A stretch of DNA of 6,656 nt from CAYFQB01 sp964345225 (GTDB taxonomy: Bacteria > Nitrospirota > Thermodesulfovibrionia > Thermodesulfovibrionales > UBA6898), in assembly GCA_964345225.1 (NCBI GenBank), contig CAYFQB010000062.1, positions 1-6,656 on the forward strand, read 5' to 3'. The notes under the pieces are model-generated. The model did no database searches, was not told the DNA's origin, and was given only the letters and a program-made list of their open reading frames with translations. Below, piece by piece: positions 6,048-6,656 of the stretch (the first letter of the stretch is position 1; each line of letters begins with the position of its first letter). Position numbers and translations under genes: made by a program.

Positions 6048-6656
6048 ATGAACAGTAAAGTAATCATTATTGGTATAGATGGCGGAACCTTTGATATAAT
6101 CTTACCATTGATTGACCAAGGAAAACTGCCTAATATAGAAAGTTTTATTAGAAACGGTTCATGGGGTGTGCTTAATTCCACTATCCCATCAATAACAATG
6201 CCTGCTTGGCCATCTCTTATTACAGGAGTAAACCCTGGCAAACATGGTATTTACAACTTCTTAGGTGATACCCATAGTACATATGATGAAGGACCACTAA
6301 TAAATTCTACACATCTTAAAACAAAGTGCGTTTGGGATATTCTAGGTGAATTTAACAAAAAAGTTCTGGTAGTTACTGTTCCAACAACTTACCCACCGAA
6401 ACCTGTTAATGGTATCACTATCTCGTCAATAAGACCAGCCAGTATTGAACAAATTAAAAGTTATCCACAAGACATCATTAATGATGTTTCTAAAGTATTA
6501 AATTTAAATAATTTAAGAATTCAAAATGCTCGCAGTTTGCGTAATGCAACTAAAAAGGATATTTTTTTCTCAAACTTGCTAGATTTTCATACTACTGCTA
6601 TTGATAAAATAGCTGAAGCTAATATTTATTTAATGGGAAAAATTGATTGGTCATTT
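6048..6656 (+). CDS. Second AlkP-superfamily phosphohydrolase, N-terminal part (3' end outside window)
   Basis: An open frame of 203 codons runs from ATG 6048 to the right edge with no stop; it is the N-terminal portion of a paralogue of the preceding gene. Over the first 72 residues the two align without gaps, with 41 identical positions. D11 (GIDGGTFD) and T50 are in the same places. Here the nucleophile context is ITMPAW (49-54), the usual family form, unlike TPIAI in the upstream copy. NPGKHGIYNF is at 62-71, and TYPPKPVNGI matches the SYPPQQVNGV region of the neighbour. The window ends at KIDWSF, about ten residues before the expected TDxxQH metal motif, so the second metal site cannot be seen. 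No signal peptide is present, which suggests a cytoplasmic enzyme. The 124-base gap to the upstream gene has no visible terminator, and the Shine-Dalgarno is poor (GATAGAG), so co-transcription is likely. The basic stretch of the neighbour near 168-177 is not present here. Confidence 0.85.
   Translation, partial: MNSKVIIIGIDGGTFDIILPLIDQGKLPNIESFIRNGSWGVLNSTIPSITMPAWPSLITGVNPGKHGIYNFLGDTHSTYDEGPLINSTHLKTKCVWDILGEFNKKVLVVTVPTTYPPKPVNGITISSIRPASIEQIKSYPQDIINDVSKVLNLNNLRIQNARSLRNATKKDIFFSNLLDFHTTAIDKIAEANIYLMGKIDWSF

Noticed and set aside
5966..6241. Reverse-strand open frame of 91 codons at the start of the second AlkP-type gene
   Set aside because: The forward strand here encodes the GIDGGTFD and NPGKHGI motifs of a clear paralogue, so the reverse frame is a shadow.
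1..6656. CRISPR array, tRNA/rRNA genes, defence or phage genes
   Set aside because: I saw no regularly spaced repeats, no tRNA-like cloverleaf and no nuclease, integrase or phage-type proteins; all coding space is explained by metabolic and transport genes.

Overview
The window is an AT-rich bacterial segment (clearly below 50% GC by eye). All genes are on the + strand and tightly packed, and no gap without a gene exceeds about 170 bases. Nothing in it fixes the species. Type II fatty-acid enzymes beside a COG2244-type flippase and AlkP-superfamily proteins of the COG3379 type suit an AT-rich, Gram-negative-like environmental anaerobe, such as an anammox planctomycete, a deltaproteobacterium or a Nitrospirota relative. 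That placement is inference only.

Layout: (1) bases 1-138 are the 3' end of an unidentified gene, possibly a Spy/CpxP-like periplasmic protein. Its stop codon directly abuts the start of the next gene. (2) Bases 139-2456 are a three-gene acyl-chain cassette: a FabG-type 3-oxoacyl-ACP reductase, a free-standing acyl carrier protein, and a FabF-type ketosynthase whose start overlaps the ACP stop. (3) Bases 2457-2623 hold a strong hairpin resembling an IS200/IS605 end, a second small palindrome, and a likely intrinsic terminator. (4) Bases 2624-4081 encode a Wzx-like MOP-superfamily flippase. (5) Bases 4232-5923 and 6048-6656 encode two tandem AlkP-superfamily phosphohydrolases/phosphodiesterases. 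The second runs off the right edge and is cut just before its second metal-binding motif.

How the genes may work together (inference): the cassette supplies a carrier and a condensation/reduction pair for a dedicated acyl product. The ACP recognition helix has lost most of the acidic residues used by housekeeping fatty-acid enzymes, which suggests a specialised pathway. The flippase points to export of a lipid-linked saccharide or similar amphiphile. The AlkP-type enzymes could hydrolyse or transfer phosphoester groups on such lipids or their nucleotide-linked precursors. The terminator after the ketosynthase suggests that the cassette and the flippase/phosphohydrolase module are separate transcription units, so a shared product is not proven. 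Every family here is known. What is unusual is the combination and several departures at functional residues.
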